DNA of 21,103 bases from JAYZQT01 sp964412235 (GCA_964412235.1 CAYPNT010000048.1:1-21103), one strand, 5' to 3'; shown: positions 1-7,959, counted from the first letter of the stretch. Numbers and translations: made by a program. Notes: generated by a model from the letters alone, not told the origin.

Positions 1-18
1 ATCCTCTCGGGCGCGCCA
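1..18 (+). tRNA. 3' end of a tRNA gene, probably tRNA-Arg (partial, cut by window edge)
   Basis: Read backwards from base 18, the sequence fits a tRNA 3' end. It has an encoded CCA (16-18), a G discriminator (15), a 7-nt acceptor 3' strand CGGGCGC (8-14), a 5-nt T-stem 3' strand CCTCT (3-7), and the last two bases AT of a TTCGAAT-type T-loop (1-2). From memory, an acceptor stem beginning GCGCCCG with a G discriminator is typical of alphaproteobacterial tRNA-Arg genes. The anticodon lies outside the window, so the identity is a guess. A short T-run follows at 19-23, with no clear terminator stem. Confidence 0.75.
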
Positions 19-231
19 TTTTTGGTCTGTGATCTCGGGTTTTTGTTAACCATTCTAGTATTTACTAGTCTACAATCACAAATTTCCCTGTAACACCTTC
101 TTTTCCCATAGGGCCGACAAAACAATTTTAACGAGTTGACAAACCTACGGGTTGTGACTTGCCCTAGTCGTCAAAATCGAATCGTTTTGCTAAGTTGTAT
201 GCTGGAAACATACTTAACGGTTTGAACATAA
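19..231. other. Intergenic region after the tRNA, with one short palindrome and a -35-like box
   Basis: No gene is supported here. A perfect inverted repeat, CTAGTA (55-60), TT, TACTAG (63-68), is visible. A TTGACA hexamer sits at 136-141 in the right orientation for the gene starting at 232, but I see no good -10 box at the expected distance. A minus-strand reading frame that starts at 53 and runs off the left edge is only the antisense of the tRNA. Confidence 0.5.
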
Positions 232-1341
232 ATGATAACTCCCCCATTTCGCGCAGATCACATTGGCAGTTTTCTGCGTCCAGATAATTTAATGGATGCT
301 GTGCGTGCGCGACGGGCTGACATGATAGATGATTTAGAGCTTGAAAGAGCTCAAAATGCCGCCATCAAAGAAATAGTCGAAATGCAGGAAAGCATGGGAC
401 TTAGGTCAGTTACGGATGGTGAGTTTCGGCGTCGGGGGTGGTCAGCAGGGTTTATCGACGCGGTGAGTGGGTTTGGTTTAAGGGAAGGCGCAATAGGTTT
501 CAAAAAAGACGGAAAAGAACAAAAAGCGGAACTTTCTCCTTTTGCCAGTGGGAGGCTAAAGAGAAACAAACCGATCGTTGCGAATGATTTGGCTTTTGTG
601 AAGTCAATTGCAAAGTCGGCAATGCCGAAGGCAACGATCGCATCACCGTCTGTCATGCACTATTTTCTGGGCCCACTTGCCGTAGATAAAGAGATCTATC
701 CGGATATTGAGGAATATTACTTTGATTTGGCTGCTATATATCGCGAAGAAATTCTTGCGTTACACCGTATTGGCTGCACCTACCTTCAATTGGACGAGAC
801 AGCCCTTCCTTGTAATTGTGATCCCAAATTCAGAGCAGTTGTTGAAGCACGCGGTGAAAACCCTGACGGTCTCACGTCGCGGTACTCTCAGTTAATTAAT
901 GAAGCGATTGAAGGTCGGCCGGAGGGTATGGTGATCGGGATGCACATGTGCCGTGGTAACTTAAAGGGCACTTGGATGGCTGAGGGCGGTTATGATCCCA
1001 TAGCGGAATTGATATTTCCCCACACGAAGGTTGATGCGTGGTTTATGGAATATGATACAGAACGGGCTGGTGATTTTACGCCCCTTCGTTTTATGCCAGA
1101 CGATAAGAAAGTAGTTCTTGGCCTTGTTTCAACAAAGACACCCGAATTGGAGGACAAAGACATGCTAAAAAGACGAATAGACGAAGCTTCTAAATACATT
1201 CCGATGGAGCGTCTTTGCCTTAGCCCACAATGCGGTTTTTCCTCTGCACCGGGACGTGGTCAAGTTCTTACCGAGGATGATCAGCGACGAAAGCTTTCGT
1301 TGGTTGTTGAAACAGCAGAAGATGTGTGGGGCTCAATCTAA
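232..1341 (+). CDS. MetE C-terminal-domain-type (cobalamin-independent) methyltransferase
   Basis: This 369-residue protein corresponds to the C-terminal catalytic (beta-alpha)8 barrel of MetE, the cobalamin-independent methionine synthase, without the N-terminal half of the usual ~750-residue enzyme. The opening DHIGSFLRP (residues 9-17) is the family's usual N-terminus, which supports the ATG start, although no strong Shine-Dalgarno is seen. The four expected zinc ligands appear in order: His238 and Cys240 (in MHMCRGN), Glu273 (FMEYD), and Cys334 (SPQCGF). Such stand-alone barrels include thiol methyltransferases, MetE cores supplied with methyl groups by partner proteins, and the epoxyalkane:coenzyme M transferase family, so the acceptor and donor are open. 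It lies alone on the + strand between the tRNA end and a convergent hydrolase. The family assignment is firm; a role in C1 or thiol metabolism is inference. Confidence 0.88.
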   Translation: MITPPFRADHIGSFLRPDNLMDAVRARRADMIDDLELERAQNAAIKEIVEMQESMGLRSVTDGEFRRRGWSAGFIDAVSGFGLREGAIGFKKDGKEQKAELSPFASGRLKRNKPIVANDLAFVKSIAKSAMPKATIASPSVMHYFLGPLAVDKEIYPDIEEYYFDLAAIYREEILALHRIGCTYLQLDETALPCNCDPKFRAVVEARGENPDGLTSRYSQLINEAIEGRPEGMVIGMHMCRGNLKGTWMAEGGYDPIAELIFPHTKVDAWFMEYDTERAGDFTPLRFMPDDKKVVLGLVSTKTPELEDKDMLKRRIDEASKYIPMERLCLSPQCGFSSAPGRGQVLTEDDQRRKLSLVVETAEDVWGSI

Positions 1342-1383
1342 AGCAAATGAGAATATGTGTGGTTTGTTTACTCAACTGTTAAA

Positions 1384-2565
1384 TTAAACGTGCTCTTCAA
1401 TCCAATCCATTATCATTGGATTTTGATGAACCCAGCAATCATGTGAACAATGTACGGTCCCCCCAACCTTTGGGTCGTCATAAAGTATTAGCGTTTTATC
1501 TTCGGCATCTATTTCATCAAATAACCTTTTAGCTCCTTCCCAATTCATGAGCTTGTCATTCTTTCCGTGGGTCATCAGTGTGGGAACTTTAATGTTCTGT
1601 GCAATACCCGCCATGGTGAAATCTTTCAATAATGATCTCGCTTCTTGGTGGGTAACTCCGCCTAACAAACGCTGGACCGTTGGTTGTAAGTGCTCATAAA
1701 AATCGTAAAGATCGTCTAGTATTGAGTAGCATCCAGCCCATGACACTAGGGCTTTAATTCTTGGTTCAAAAGCGGCTACACGGGGGGCATAGTATCCGCC
1801 CATGGATATCCCCATTAAGCCAACGCGGTGTGGATCAATTTCAGAACGGGAAAATAGATAGTCGAAACAAGCTCTTCCGGGTACTTCATAGTCCGCTCGT
1901 GTTGGGATATTTTTTAAATACATTGAGGAGCCACGACCAGGGGTATCTACGAGCAGCATCGCGTAGCCACGATCAATTAGTTCACGCCCAGAAAAATATA
2001 TCTCTTCGGCAAATGCGTCGGCTCCCCCAATGAAAAATATCGCTGGCCACTTGTTAGCTGATGGATTTCTAGGGTGACAAAAATAACCATCATATTCTTC
2101 ATCACCATATTTGACTGTGATTACTTCGATGGGTGGGTCGCTGAGTTTTGCGGCAGCTCTAAAATTCTCCTGACTTTTTCTAAAATAATTAGCCTTATCA
2201 GCGTTTCGGTTGATATCGAGAAAGACATCAGCCATTCGCCAGTATTGGTTGGCGGAAAAGAAATACTGCATGGCGGTTCTTTTGTGTCCCGCGAGAAGTG
2301 ATTTCTTCGCGCGTTCTTCAGTGTCTTCCGCCTTCTCTACCCAGGCCGTTTCCCAACCTAATTTGTCGCCCTGTTTTATTTTTCGACAAACTCTGGCTAT
2401 TTCGAAAGGATCTCCTCCTCCTTGGCTCGCCTCTGCAACCAATCTAAGTGTTTGCGACCCAAACGGTTCTGTTGGAAAAAAAAAATCAAACAATTTAGCG
2501 CACCAGAAAAAGAGGAAACTTAGAAATGACCACGTAAAAGAGAGGGTGCACTGCGCTTTGAACAC
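1384..2565 (-). CDS. Alpha/beta hydrolase, 2,6-dihydropseudooxynicotine hydrolase / FrsA-like
   Basis: This is an alpha/beta-hydrolase-fold enzyme of 393 residues from the GTG at 2565. The nucleophile elbow GISMGG places Ser254. Candidate acid and base are Asp337 (HGKNDKL) and His375 (HCSHD). FFIGGADAF (177-185) fits the oxyanion-hole strand, and the helical N-terminal part (about 30-140) is the cap typical of 2,6-dihydropseudooxynicotine hydrolases, which cleave a C-C bond next to a carbonyl. Esterase activity is the main alternative. The start is uncertain. The GTG has AAGGGG 3 nt upstream but overlaps the preceding gene by 46 bp and adds a hydrophobic stretch (residues 8-30). A TTG at 2493 would start just before the family-like segment FFFPTEPFG. 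A run of ten A (+ strand, 2476-2485) lies within this N-terminal segment. Confidence 0.85.
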   Translation of the reverse strand: MFKAQCTLSFTWSFLSFLFFWCAKLFDFFFPTEPFGSQTLRLVAEASQGGGDPFEIARVCRKIKQGDKLGWETAWVEKAEDTEERAKKSLLAGHKRTAMQYFFSANQYWRMADVFLDINRNADKANYFRKSQENFRAAAKLSDPPIEVITVKYGDEEYDGYFCHPRNPSANKWPAIFFIGGADAFAEEIYFSGRELIDRGYAMLLVDTPGRGSSMYLKNIPTRADYEVPGRACFDYLFSRSEIDPHRVGLMGISMGGYYAPRVAAFEPRIKALVSWAGCYSILDDLYDFYEHLQPTVQRLLGGVTHQEARSLLKDFTMAGIAQNIKVPTLMTHGKNDKLMNWEGAKRLFDEIDAEDKTLILYDDPKVGGTVHCSHDCWVHQNPMIMDWIEEHV

Positions 2566-2780
2566 TTACCCCTTGATAGTCTCATTTTCTTATATCGTAG
2601 AGAAGCGGCAATAATACTGACGCCTATACCGATCGTGAATAATAAAACCAGGTTATCAATACTCGAAAAAGGGTGCAGATGTCCTGGTGTTAACCCGGGC
2701 CCAGTATGCGCCTGGGCGGACGACGCGATCGTCGCTGCTGTCAGTAGTGTAAGGGTAAGAATTCCTAATTTGGTTTTCAT
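2520..2780 (-). CDS. Small membrane protein resembling the N-terminus of HupE/UreJ
   Basis: This 86-residue protein starts at an ATG with a CGGAGC Shine-Dalgarno 7 nt upstream. Residues 1-24 form a signal peptide ending in SSAQA, so the mature protein would begin HTGPG. The mature part continues with HLHPFSSIDNLVLL, which resembles the HupE/UreJ signature (His-rich start, then HPxxGxDH), and then one membrane segment (about residues 44-61) followed by a basic tail. HupE/UreJ proteins are ~190-residue nickel or cobalt permeases with six or seven helices, so this is at most a shortened relative. The metal-binding His of the Asp-His pair is Asn here. It overlaps the start of the downstream hydrolase by 46 bp if the GTG start of that gene is used. 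No function is assigned. Confidence 0.6.
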   Translation of the reverse strand: MKTKLGILTLTLLTAATIASSAQAHTGPGLTPGHLHPFSSIDNLVLLFTIGIGVSIIAASLRYKKMRLSRGKCSKRSAPSLLRGHF

Positions 2781-3052
2781 GTATAAGCTCCGCGCAAATA
2801 TTTTTCAGTGACGTCTATCTCTTGAGTGCGAATTCCACTCGGTATTGGTGTACGATCACACTAGTCAGTTGGCAAGGTTCACCCATTTAAAAAATAATAG
2901 ACTACTAGTATAGGGTATGAATTTCTTAAGTGCCAAAATGAAAAATGGTTTTAGCTTCCACTATGGGAATATATACATCAGAACTTTATACCAACAAGAT
3001 AACGTAACGTTTTCTTGAAGCCTTCTTTGCATTACGGCAGAATAATTTTGTT
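2781..3052. promoter_or_regulatory. Divergent intergenic region between the HupE-like and TauD-like genes
   Basis: This 272-bp region is AT-rich and must hold the promoters of both divergent transcription units. It contains an imperfect palindrome, GAGTG (2824-2828) facing CACTC (2836-2840) around GAATTC, and two ACTAGT hexamers (2860-2865 and 2904-2909). No convincing -35/-10 pair was found for either direction. The individual operators are unproven. Confidence 0.4.
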
Positions 3053-3904
3053 GTGGAGGTTCCTATCCAATATTCATTTCAAGTTGAACTTTTGTCGGAT
3101 GGCCTGGGTGCTAGAATGTCCGGCATCGATTTTCGTGTAGACTTCGACGATACGGTGATGGGCGCTATTCGCCAGGCATGGTTAGATTATTTTGTTGTTG
3201 TTATTTCGGCGCAAACTCTCTCCAGTGAGGAGCAACTAAAGTTTACCGAGTGGTTTGGTGCTAGGCAGTCTGTCAGGACAGTAAGGCAGACAGAAGGCGT
3301 ACCCCAAGATTACATGTATGTGGCAAATAAGTCTGTCGAAGGTATGGAAGGAGTATTACCTGAGGGTGAAATGCAATTCCATACAGACCAATGCTACTAC
3401 GAAACTCCTTCTCGAGCGACGGTCCTTTATGCAATCGAAGTTCCTCTAACCGGCGGTAATACCAAATTTGCAAACGCTTACCGCGCTTATGAATCACTTA
3501 GAGAGCCAACGAAGGCGCGGATAAAGGGTTTATATGCTTCTAATGTGTATGATTATCAGGCTAATGCCACGGAAAAGAAAAATAGTAGTTCCCCGGAGGC
3601 TCCACGGTATGAACATCCCGTGGTGATACGTCATCCGGAAACGGGACGCGAAGTGCTCTACGTTAATAGGCTGATGACCGACTTCCTGGTGGGCTTAGAC
3701 AGAGATGAAAGTGATGAGCTTCTTGGGGAACTGTTTTGTGCCATTGAAGATCCTGCCCACATTTATGAACATGTTTGGTCCCCGGGTGATCTGATAATGT
3801 GGGATAATTTGTGTACACAGCATGCTCGTACGTGGTTTGACCCAAAAATGACACGCGTGCTTCGCCGTACGTCGTTAGCTGGCAGAAAACCTCAAGCGGC
3901 TTGA
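3053..3904 (+). CDS. TauD/TfdA-family Fe(II)/2-oxoglutarate-dependent dioxygenase
   Basis: This is a 283-residue enzyme of the taurine dioxygenase family, which couples oxidative decarboxylation of 2-oxoglutarate to hydroxylation of a substrate at a nonheme iron. The iron ligands are His110 and Asp112 (FHTDQ) and the distal His257 (QHARTW). Arg272 lies 15 residues after His257, the spacing of the 2-oxoglutarate-binding Arg in TauD. The TGGNTKF segment (133-139) is the usual strand after the HxD loop. The start is a GTG. The family's N-terminus aligns so that a much later start would remove conserved residues, but there is no good Shine-Dalgarno upstream of the GTG, and GGAGG lies inside the first codons. 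It is first in a + block with a cupin and an NTF2-like gene. The substrate is unknown. Confidence 0.88.
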   Translation: MEVPIQYSFQVELLSDGLGARMSGIDFRVDFDDTVMGAIRQAWLDYFVVVISAQTLSSEEQLKFTEWFGARQSVRTVRQTEGVPQDYMYVANKSVEGMEGVLPEGEMQFHTDQCYYETPSRATVLYAIEVPLTGGNTKFANAYRAYESLREPTKARIKGLYASNVYDYQANATEKKNSSSPEAPRYEHPVVIRHPETGREVLYVNRLMTDFLVGLDRDESDELLGELFCAIEDPAHIYEHVWSPGDLIMWDNLCTQHARTWFDPKMTRVLRRTSLAGRKPQAA

Positions 3905-3956
3905 TGAATGATACATCTACATTGATACCAGAACTATTTTATCAAGGAGATACCAA

Positions 3957-4358
3957 ATGGCCATTGTTACCCCTATGTTTGAACAGCACGCAAAATTGTC
4001 CGATCTCGCCTCCCGCTTTGTAGAAGTTGATCACATACCGTGGAAACCCACTCCTTGTGAGGGGATTGAAATGAAGGTCCTCATGGAGGATGAAGAAAGC
4101 GGGATGATGACGGCTTTATTTAAATGGGCACCAGGTTCTAAACTGACTTTTCATGAACATGTTGCCTTGGAGCAGACCTTTGTTCTTGAAGGGTCGTTGG
4201 TCGACGATGAAGGGACGGTACGTGCAGGTGATTACGTTTGGCGACCTGCTGGCAGTCGTCACGACGCTTGGGCGCCCGAGGGTGCTTTAATTCTCTCCAT
4301 GTTTTTAAAGCCGAACATTTTTCTTGAGGGTGATTACACCGGGGTTCAATTGCGGTGA
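3957..4358 (+). CDS. ChrR-type cupin-domain protein
   Basis: This is a single-domain cupin of 133 residues with a strong Shine-Dalgarno (AAGGAGA) just upstream of the ATG. The first cupin motif supplies His66 and His68 (FHEHV) and Glu72. The second motif (GDYVWRPAGSRH) supplies His102, so a complete metal site of three His and one Glu is present. The order and length resemble the cupin half of ChrR and small dioxygenases such as 2,4'-dihydroxyacetophenone dioxygenase, which split C-C bonds beside a ketone. A binding-only or regulatory role cannot be excluded. It lies 52 bp after the TauD-type gene and probably shares its transcript. The presence of metal ligands favours an enzyme. The substrate is not known. 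Confidence 0.85.
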   Translation: MAIVTPMFEQHAKLSDLASRFVEVDHIPWKPTPCEGIEMKVLMEDEESGMMTALFKWAPGSKLTFHEHVALEQTFVLEGSLVDDEGTVRAGDYVWRPAGSRHDAWAPEGALILSMFLKPNIFLEGDYTGVQLR

Positions 4359-4504
4359 TATTTTATATTACTTTTAAGAGATTTCTAACGTGCTATTTAA
4401 TTACTCAAATTCGGTAGGAAAATTAATATTTTTCCCGGACAGCCATTAGGATCATGCTTATCAGTGGAAGCCTAACAATAAACAGAAACAGGTAAAGTGT
4501 AGGT

Positions 4505-4909
4505 ATGTCCGATATAGATGCCGTTCTTTTTGCTAATGAGGCCTTCTATCGCGCATTCGCGGATCGTGATGAGCAATCTATGGAGACACTGTGGTCCAAA
4601 ACACAGCGGGTTGCGTGCATTCACCCAGGGTGGGGGCCTTTATTTGATCGCGAGGAGGTGCTTGCAAGTTGGAAGGCCATTATCCAGAACCCGGAAGCAC
4701 CGGATATTTTGTGTCACGATGCACACGGGCATATTCTTGGAAATACAGCTTACGTAATTTGTTTTGAGGAAATTGGTGGCAATTTCCTAGTAGCGACGAA
4801 TATTTTTATTCGGGAAGGTAAGGTTTGGAAGTTGGTACACCATCAGGCCGGTCCAACATCAGTTCGCCCCCAGGTTCGTGGCCCCAGTCCTGCTGGTTCG
4901 GCGAATTAG
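4505..4909 (+). CDS. SnoaL/NTF2-like fold protein
   Basis: This 134-residue protein has the cone-shaped NTF2/SnoaL-like fold pattern: an N-terminal helix with FYRAFADRDEQSMETLWS, then VACIHPGWGPLFDREEVLASW, and the closing strands NIFIREGKVWKLVHHQAGPT. This SnoaL-like group (nuclear transport factor 2-like, DUF4440-related) includes small isomerases, hydrolases and proteins of unknown function, so only the fold is assigned. It follows the cupin gene after 146 bp and ends at a TAG that shares 4 bp with the stop of the convergent coxG gene. There is only a weak Shine-Dalgarno before the ATG. Confidence 0.8.
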   Translation: MSDIDAVLFANEAFYRAFADRDEQSMETLWSKTQRVACIHPGWGPLFDREEVLASWKAIIQNPEAPDILCHDAHGHILGNTAYVICFEEIGGNFLVATNIFIREGKVWKLVHHQAGPTSVRPQVRGPSPAGSAN

Positions 4910-5526
4910 TTCTTAACTCCGAACATACTTTTTATTGACCGAACAAATTGGTTCCACAGAACGCGAAATGCCATACCCCCAACTTGGACGGGAGCCGCCC
5001 CTGCGCTAATGGCGTTTTCGGCTGAGGTCTTGTCAATTTCGGCCTCACCTATTTTGCCTGAATGTTCCTTCTGATCGCTTGCAATTTGTTTGGAAAGATT
5101 TTGAGCAAATTGTGTTATAATCTGGCTAGCCAAGTCCTGGATCATTCCCGCGCCTCTGCCGTACTGAGCGACAGATCCCGATAATTGCAAATCTGTGTGA
5201 ATTTTGACAACGGAACCGTTATCGGATGGTTCGAGATGAAAATTGACAGATGCATTCGCACCTCCCCTCCCTTTAGCGTCGGAACCTTGGGCTCTTACTG
5301 AGGCTTTATGGGCACCTTCATCAATATTTTCAAAAGAGGCGGCACCCTGAAATGTAAGTGCAACAGGACCAAGTCGCACAGACACTTTTCCATTGAACGT
5401 TTTATCGTCAACAATTTCGGTAAGCTCGGCTCCGGGCATGCAGGGGGCTATACGCTCAATATCCATCAATGTGTGCCAGGCTTTGTCGGGTGGCAGTGGA
5501 ACCTCAAAGCTATTATCAAAATCCAT
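4906..5526 (-). CDS. coxG: CoxG-like SRPBCC protein (carbon monoxide dehydrogenase subunit G family)
   Basis: This 206-residue protein belongs to the CoxG branch of the SRPBCC superfamily. The N-terminal segment MDFDNSFEVPLPPDKAWHTL and the following CMPGAELTE (about 33-41), together with GKVSVRLGPVALTFQG, are the family's hallmarks. Residues after about 150 form a variable linker and a hydrophobic or amphipathic C-terminal end, consistent with the membrane-anchoring role of CoxG in Oligotropha. The start is supported by AAAGGA 7-8 nt upstream. It is the last gene of the minus-strand run and lies 27 bp downstream of the molybdenum hydroxylase gene. In the CO dehydrogenase system CoxG recruits the enzyme to the membrane. 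Here it probably does so for a different hydroxylase, because the neighbouring large subunit is not of CO dehydrogenase form I. Confidence 0.88.
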   Translation of the reverse strand: MDFDNSFEVPLPPDKAWHTLMDIERIAPCMPGAELTEIVDDKTFNGKVSVRLGPVALTFQGAASFENIDEGAHKASVRAQGSDAKGRGGANASVNFHLEPSDNGSVVKIHTDLQLSGSVAQYGRGAGMIQDLASQIITQFAQNLSKQIASDQKEHSGKIGEAEIDKTSAENAISAGAAPVQVGGMAFRVLWNQFVRSIKSMFGVKN

Positions 5527-5553
5527 TGCGTTGTCCTTTGTTGTGCATCGTAG

Positions 5554-7878
5554 TTATTGTTTGTGGCTTTGCAGGGCTTCCCAGATCCGGTTTGGGGTCG
5601 CTGGCATGTCAAAAGATCGTACCTTCCGTGTCGCGAGCGCATCACATATAGCGTTCATTACGGCTGGCATCGCTCCCACGCACCCCGCTTCTCCCGCTCC
5701 TTTCACTCCCAATGGGTTTGTGGGGGTAGGCACTTCGTTCTCTTCAAGCTCGAACCTAGGAGAGTCGATCGCACGAGGTAACGTGTAATCCATAAAGGAG
5801 CCGGAAACCATCTGCCCCGATTCTTCATCCCATAACATATTCTCACACATTATTTGCCCAATGCCTTGCACGGCACCACCGTGGATTTGCCCAGCAAGAA
5901 GAAGTGGATTGATAATTCTGCCCACATCATCAACCATACAGTAACGAGTAATATCAGTTTGTCCGGTGTCCGGATCTATTTCGACTTCCGCAATATGACA
6001 ACCGTTGGGAAATGTAGGGGCTGGTGGTGACCAAGAAGCCCATTCGTCAAGTCCAAGTTCGAAGCCCGGCGGCGCAGTCATGAAGTTGTGGGCATGTCTT
6101 GCTGCGTCCGCGAGTCCCATATTTTTGTCAGTACCTGCCACGGTAAATATACCGTCATCAAACTCAATATCTTCAACTGCGACTTCCAAGTGGTGGGCCA
6201 CTAATGGCTTACATTTTGCGATGATTTTCTCCGCCGCGAGTTGTATTGATGCACCGCCTACACCTGATGTACGGGAACCAAATGTCCCGGTTCCCATCAT
6301 CGAAATATCAGAATCCCCCTGAACAAGTCTTAGTCGTTCAAATTCCAAGCCTAGCATATCCGCCAGCATTTGACGGAATATTGTTTCATGACCCTGACCA
6401 TGATTATGAGTTCCCATAATCAATGTGACGGTTCCACCGGGGTCGAATCTGATTTGAGCCCATTCAGGTGGACCACCCGCAGATTGCTCAATACAGTTTG
6501 CGATGCCTATACCCTTTAGCTTGCCACGGTTTTGAGCTTCCGTTTGACGCTTTCGAAATTCGGTATATTCAATCATTTCCAAAGCGCGGTCCATGTTTTG
6601 CTCAAATTCTCCAGAATCGTACGTAAAAAGAAAGTTAGTACTGAAGGGTTTTTGTATTTTAGGTATCAAATTCCGACGTCGAATTTCTGCTGCGTCTATT
6701 TTCATCTCTCGCGCAGCGGTATCTATGACGCGTTCGACGCAGTAAACGGCCTCCGGACGTCCGGCACCCCTGTAGGGGCCTGTGGAATTTGTATTCGTGA
6801 ATACACCAGTGACGTGGGTGTATATCGCTGGGGTCTTATAGGTATTAGATAGGGATCCAAGGTTATTGGTTGAAGAATGTGGCCCCAGCAGGGTCAGATA
6901 GGCACCGAGGTTTGCTACAGTGGTGACCCGCAATCCCATGAAAACGCCATTCCGGTCTAACGCTAATTCAGCTGTGACAACATTGTCGCGAGCCTGATCA
7001 TCTGAACAAAAAGCCTCACTTCGGTCTCCAGTCCATTTCACGGGGCGGTCAAGTATTTTTGCTGTCCATAGCACTAGTATATTTTCCGGATAGGGTCCGG
7101 ACCTCATCCCAAATGCTCCACCCATGTCTTCGGAAATTACACGAAGCTTGTTTTGCGGCACCTTCATAATGGGCTCGGCCATTGCTTGACGTACACCATG
7201 CGGTCCTTGGGTGCCTGTATAAAGGGTATAGCGACCCTCAAACGGTTCATACTCGCCGATACAGGCTCGAGGTTCCATGGGGGCAATCGATACGCGGGTG
7301 ATATCAATCTCTAGACTCGTGACGTGGTAAGCTTCTGAGAACGCTGCGTCGGTCTTTTTCTTATCGCCCACGCTAAATTCGAAGCAGATATTATTTGGAG
7401 CTTCTTCCCATACTGCGGGTGTATTGGGATCAAGTGCCTTTGAGGTTTTGGTGGCAGAGGGCATCTCTTCATATTCAAGGAAGATCATCTCGGCGGCATC
7501 ACGCGCTTGTTGTAATGTTTCAGCGACTATCCAACAAACAGGATCGCCAACCGTTTTGACTTTATCCGCTCGCAGGGCTGGGTTGGGCGGTGTGAACATC
7601 GGTGAACCGTCTGGTCGTTGTCGCGGGACGGCACAGGGTATGTTGCCAAGTCCGGATGCTGCATAATCCTTCCCAGTCCATATTCCAAGGACGCCGGATG
7701 ATGATTTTGCGGCCGATGTATCAATAGACAGAATATTTGCATTCGCGTAGGGGGAGCGCAGCACGTATCCGTATGCTTGATTGGGTTTGTTAAGGTCGTC
7801 AGAGTAGCGCCCACCTCCCCGGAGAAGTCTTGGGTCTTCCCAGCGAGGAACGCCTTGTCCAATTCCAAACTTTGTCAT
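5554..7878 (-). CDS. Molybdenum hydroxylase large subunit, CoxL form II-like (xanthine dehydrogenase family)
   Basis: This 774-residue protein is a full-length molybdopterin cytosine dinucleotide-binding large subunit of the xanthine oxidase family. It carries GGAFGMR (253-259), GQGHET (494-499) and the C-terminal GVKGAGEAG (724-732), whose Glu730 is the expected catalytic base. The active-site loop reads PYRGAGR (368-374). True CO dehydrogenase (form I) has the Cys-containing AYRCSFR there, while form II enzymes have AYRGAGR, so CO is an unlikely substrate. This family oxidises heterocycles, aldehydes or purines with water as the oxygen donor. No small FeS or medium FAD subunit gene is in the window, although the enzyme normally works as an LMS complex. 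CoxG follows directly. AAGGGA lies about 12 nt before the ATG. Confidence 0.92.
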   Translation of the reverse strand: MTKFGIGQGVPRWEDPRLLRGGGRYSDDLNKPNQAYGYVLRSPYANANILSIDTSAAKSSSGVLGIWTGKDYAASGLGNIPCAVPRQRPDGSPMFTPPNPALRADKVKTVGDPVCWIVAETLQQARDAAEMIFLEYEEMPSATKTSKALDPNTPAVWEEAPNNICFEFSVGDKKKTDAAFSEAYHVTSLEIDITRVSIAPMEPRACIGEYEPFEGRYTLYTGTQGPHGVRQAMAEPIMKVPQNKLRVISEDMGGAFGMRSGPYPENILVLWTAKILDRPVKWTGDRSEAFCSDDQARDNVVTAELALDRNGVFMGLRVTTVANLGAYLTLLGPHSSTNNLGSLSNTYKTPAIYTHVTGVFTNTNSTGPYRGAGRPEAVYCVERVIDTAAREMKIDAAEIRRRNLIPKIQKPFSTNFLFTYDSGEFEQNMDRALEMIEYTEFRKRQTEAQNRGKLKGIGIANCIEQSAGGPPEWAQIRFDPGGTVTLIMGTHNHGQGHETIFRQMLADMLGLEFERLRLVQGDSDISMMGTGTFGSRTSGVGGASIQLAAEKIIAKCKPLVAHHLEVAVEDIEFDDGIFTVAGTDKNMGLADAARHAHNFMTAPPGFELGLDEWASWSPPAPTFPNGCHIAEVEIDPDTGQTDITRYCMVDDVGRIINPLLLAGQIHGGAVQGIGQIMCENMLWDEESGQMVSGSFMDYTLPRAIDSPRFELEENEVPTPTNPLGVKGAGEAGCVGAMPAVMNAICDALATRKVRSFDMPATPNRIWEALQSHKQ

Positions 7879-7959
7879 TATTGATAGTTTCCCTTAGGCA
7901 TGTGTTTTGGTGTACCGCCCGACGAGGCGGCACGCAAGCTCGATAGTTTATTTCATTAT

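Noticed and set aside
3..53. Minus-strand open frame beginning at 53 and running off the left edge
   Set aside because: Its sequence (ending NGAPER at the window edge) is the familiar false translation of a tRNA gene read antisense. The bases match a tRNA 3' end on the + strand.
5554..7878. Annotation as aerobic CO dehydrogenase large subunit (form I)
   Set aside because: The active-site loop is PYRGAGR and lacks the copper-binding Cys, and the M and S subunits are absent.
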